From an uncultured Collinsella sp. (lineage in GTDB: Bacteria > Actinomycetota > Coriobacteriia > Coriobacteriales > Coriobacteriaceae): DNA of 13,644 nucleotides. The notes below the pieces were generated by a model that made no database searches, was not told where the DNA came from, and saw nothing but the letters and a program-made list of their open reading frames with translations. A program made the translations under genes and the position numbers. Below are positions 13,630 through 13,644 of the stretch, in pieces. The stretch's first letter is position 1; every line of letters starts with the position of its first letter. Where the stretch lies: the NCBI GenBank assembly GCA_900546825.1, contig UREE01000058.1, positions 1 to 13,644 of the forward strand. The letters run 5' to 3'.

Positions 13630-13644
13630 CGCAACGCGTTGCGC
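13629..13644. repeat. 16-bp perfect palindrome at the window end
   Basis: GCGCAACGCGTTGCGC is its own reverse complement and occupies the last 16 bases, overlapping the repeat arm by one base. Confidence 0.85.

Overview
The window reads as chromosomal DNA of a high-GC gut actinobacterium of the Coriobacteriia, most likely Collinsella or a close relative. This placement is inferred from protein content (an Asp23/AmaP operon together with actinobacterial-style codon use rich in CGC, GCC and GAG) and not from a marker-gene comparison. No rRNA, tRNA, CRISPR array, phage structural gene or recognisable transposase gene is visible.

Layout. 1-40 is one arm of a perfect 40-bp inverted repeat whose other arm lies at 13590-13629. 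175-981 encodes a YebC/TACO1-family protein. 1147-2631 is a compact operon for an envelope-stress module: a membrane anchor (AmaP-like), a small DUF2273 membrane protein, and an Asp23/Gls24 protein. 2839-3861 is a YitT-family membrane protein. 4008-5333 and 5527-6135 are two membrane proteins that begin with nearly the same CxxC...CxxC zinc ribbon (DUF4013-like and DUF4234). The second overlaps a DUF2752 membrane protein (6128-6625). 6730-8193 (minus) is an M20D-type amidohydrolase, divergent from a YtcJ-like amidohydrolase (8362-9999); the two share a control region with a tandem 18-bp repeat. 10000-10503 has no gene but holds a 66-nt imperfect palindrome, a 211-bp nested inverted repeat and the groES leader. 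10504-12531 is groES-groEL. 12831-13526 (minus) is a NYN-domain predicted nuclease with codon use unlike the rest of the window.

Most transcription units end in clear stem-loops, so the operon limits are fairly well supported. The core is housekeeping or stress-related: chaperonin, Asp23 module and YebC. The less ordinary parts are the gene-free block upstream of groES, the zinc-ribbon membrane cluster, the terminal inverted repeat and the NYN gene at the right edge. I do not see a clear undescribed multi-gene system; the best leads are the large inverted repeat before groES and the window-flanking repeat.
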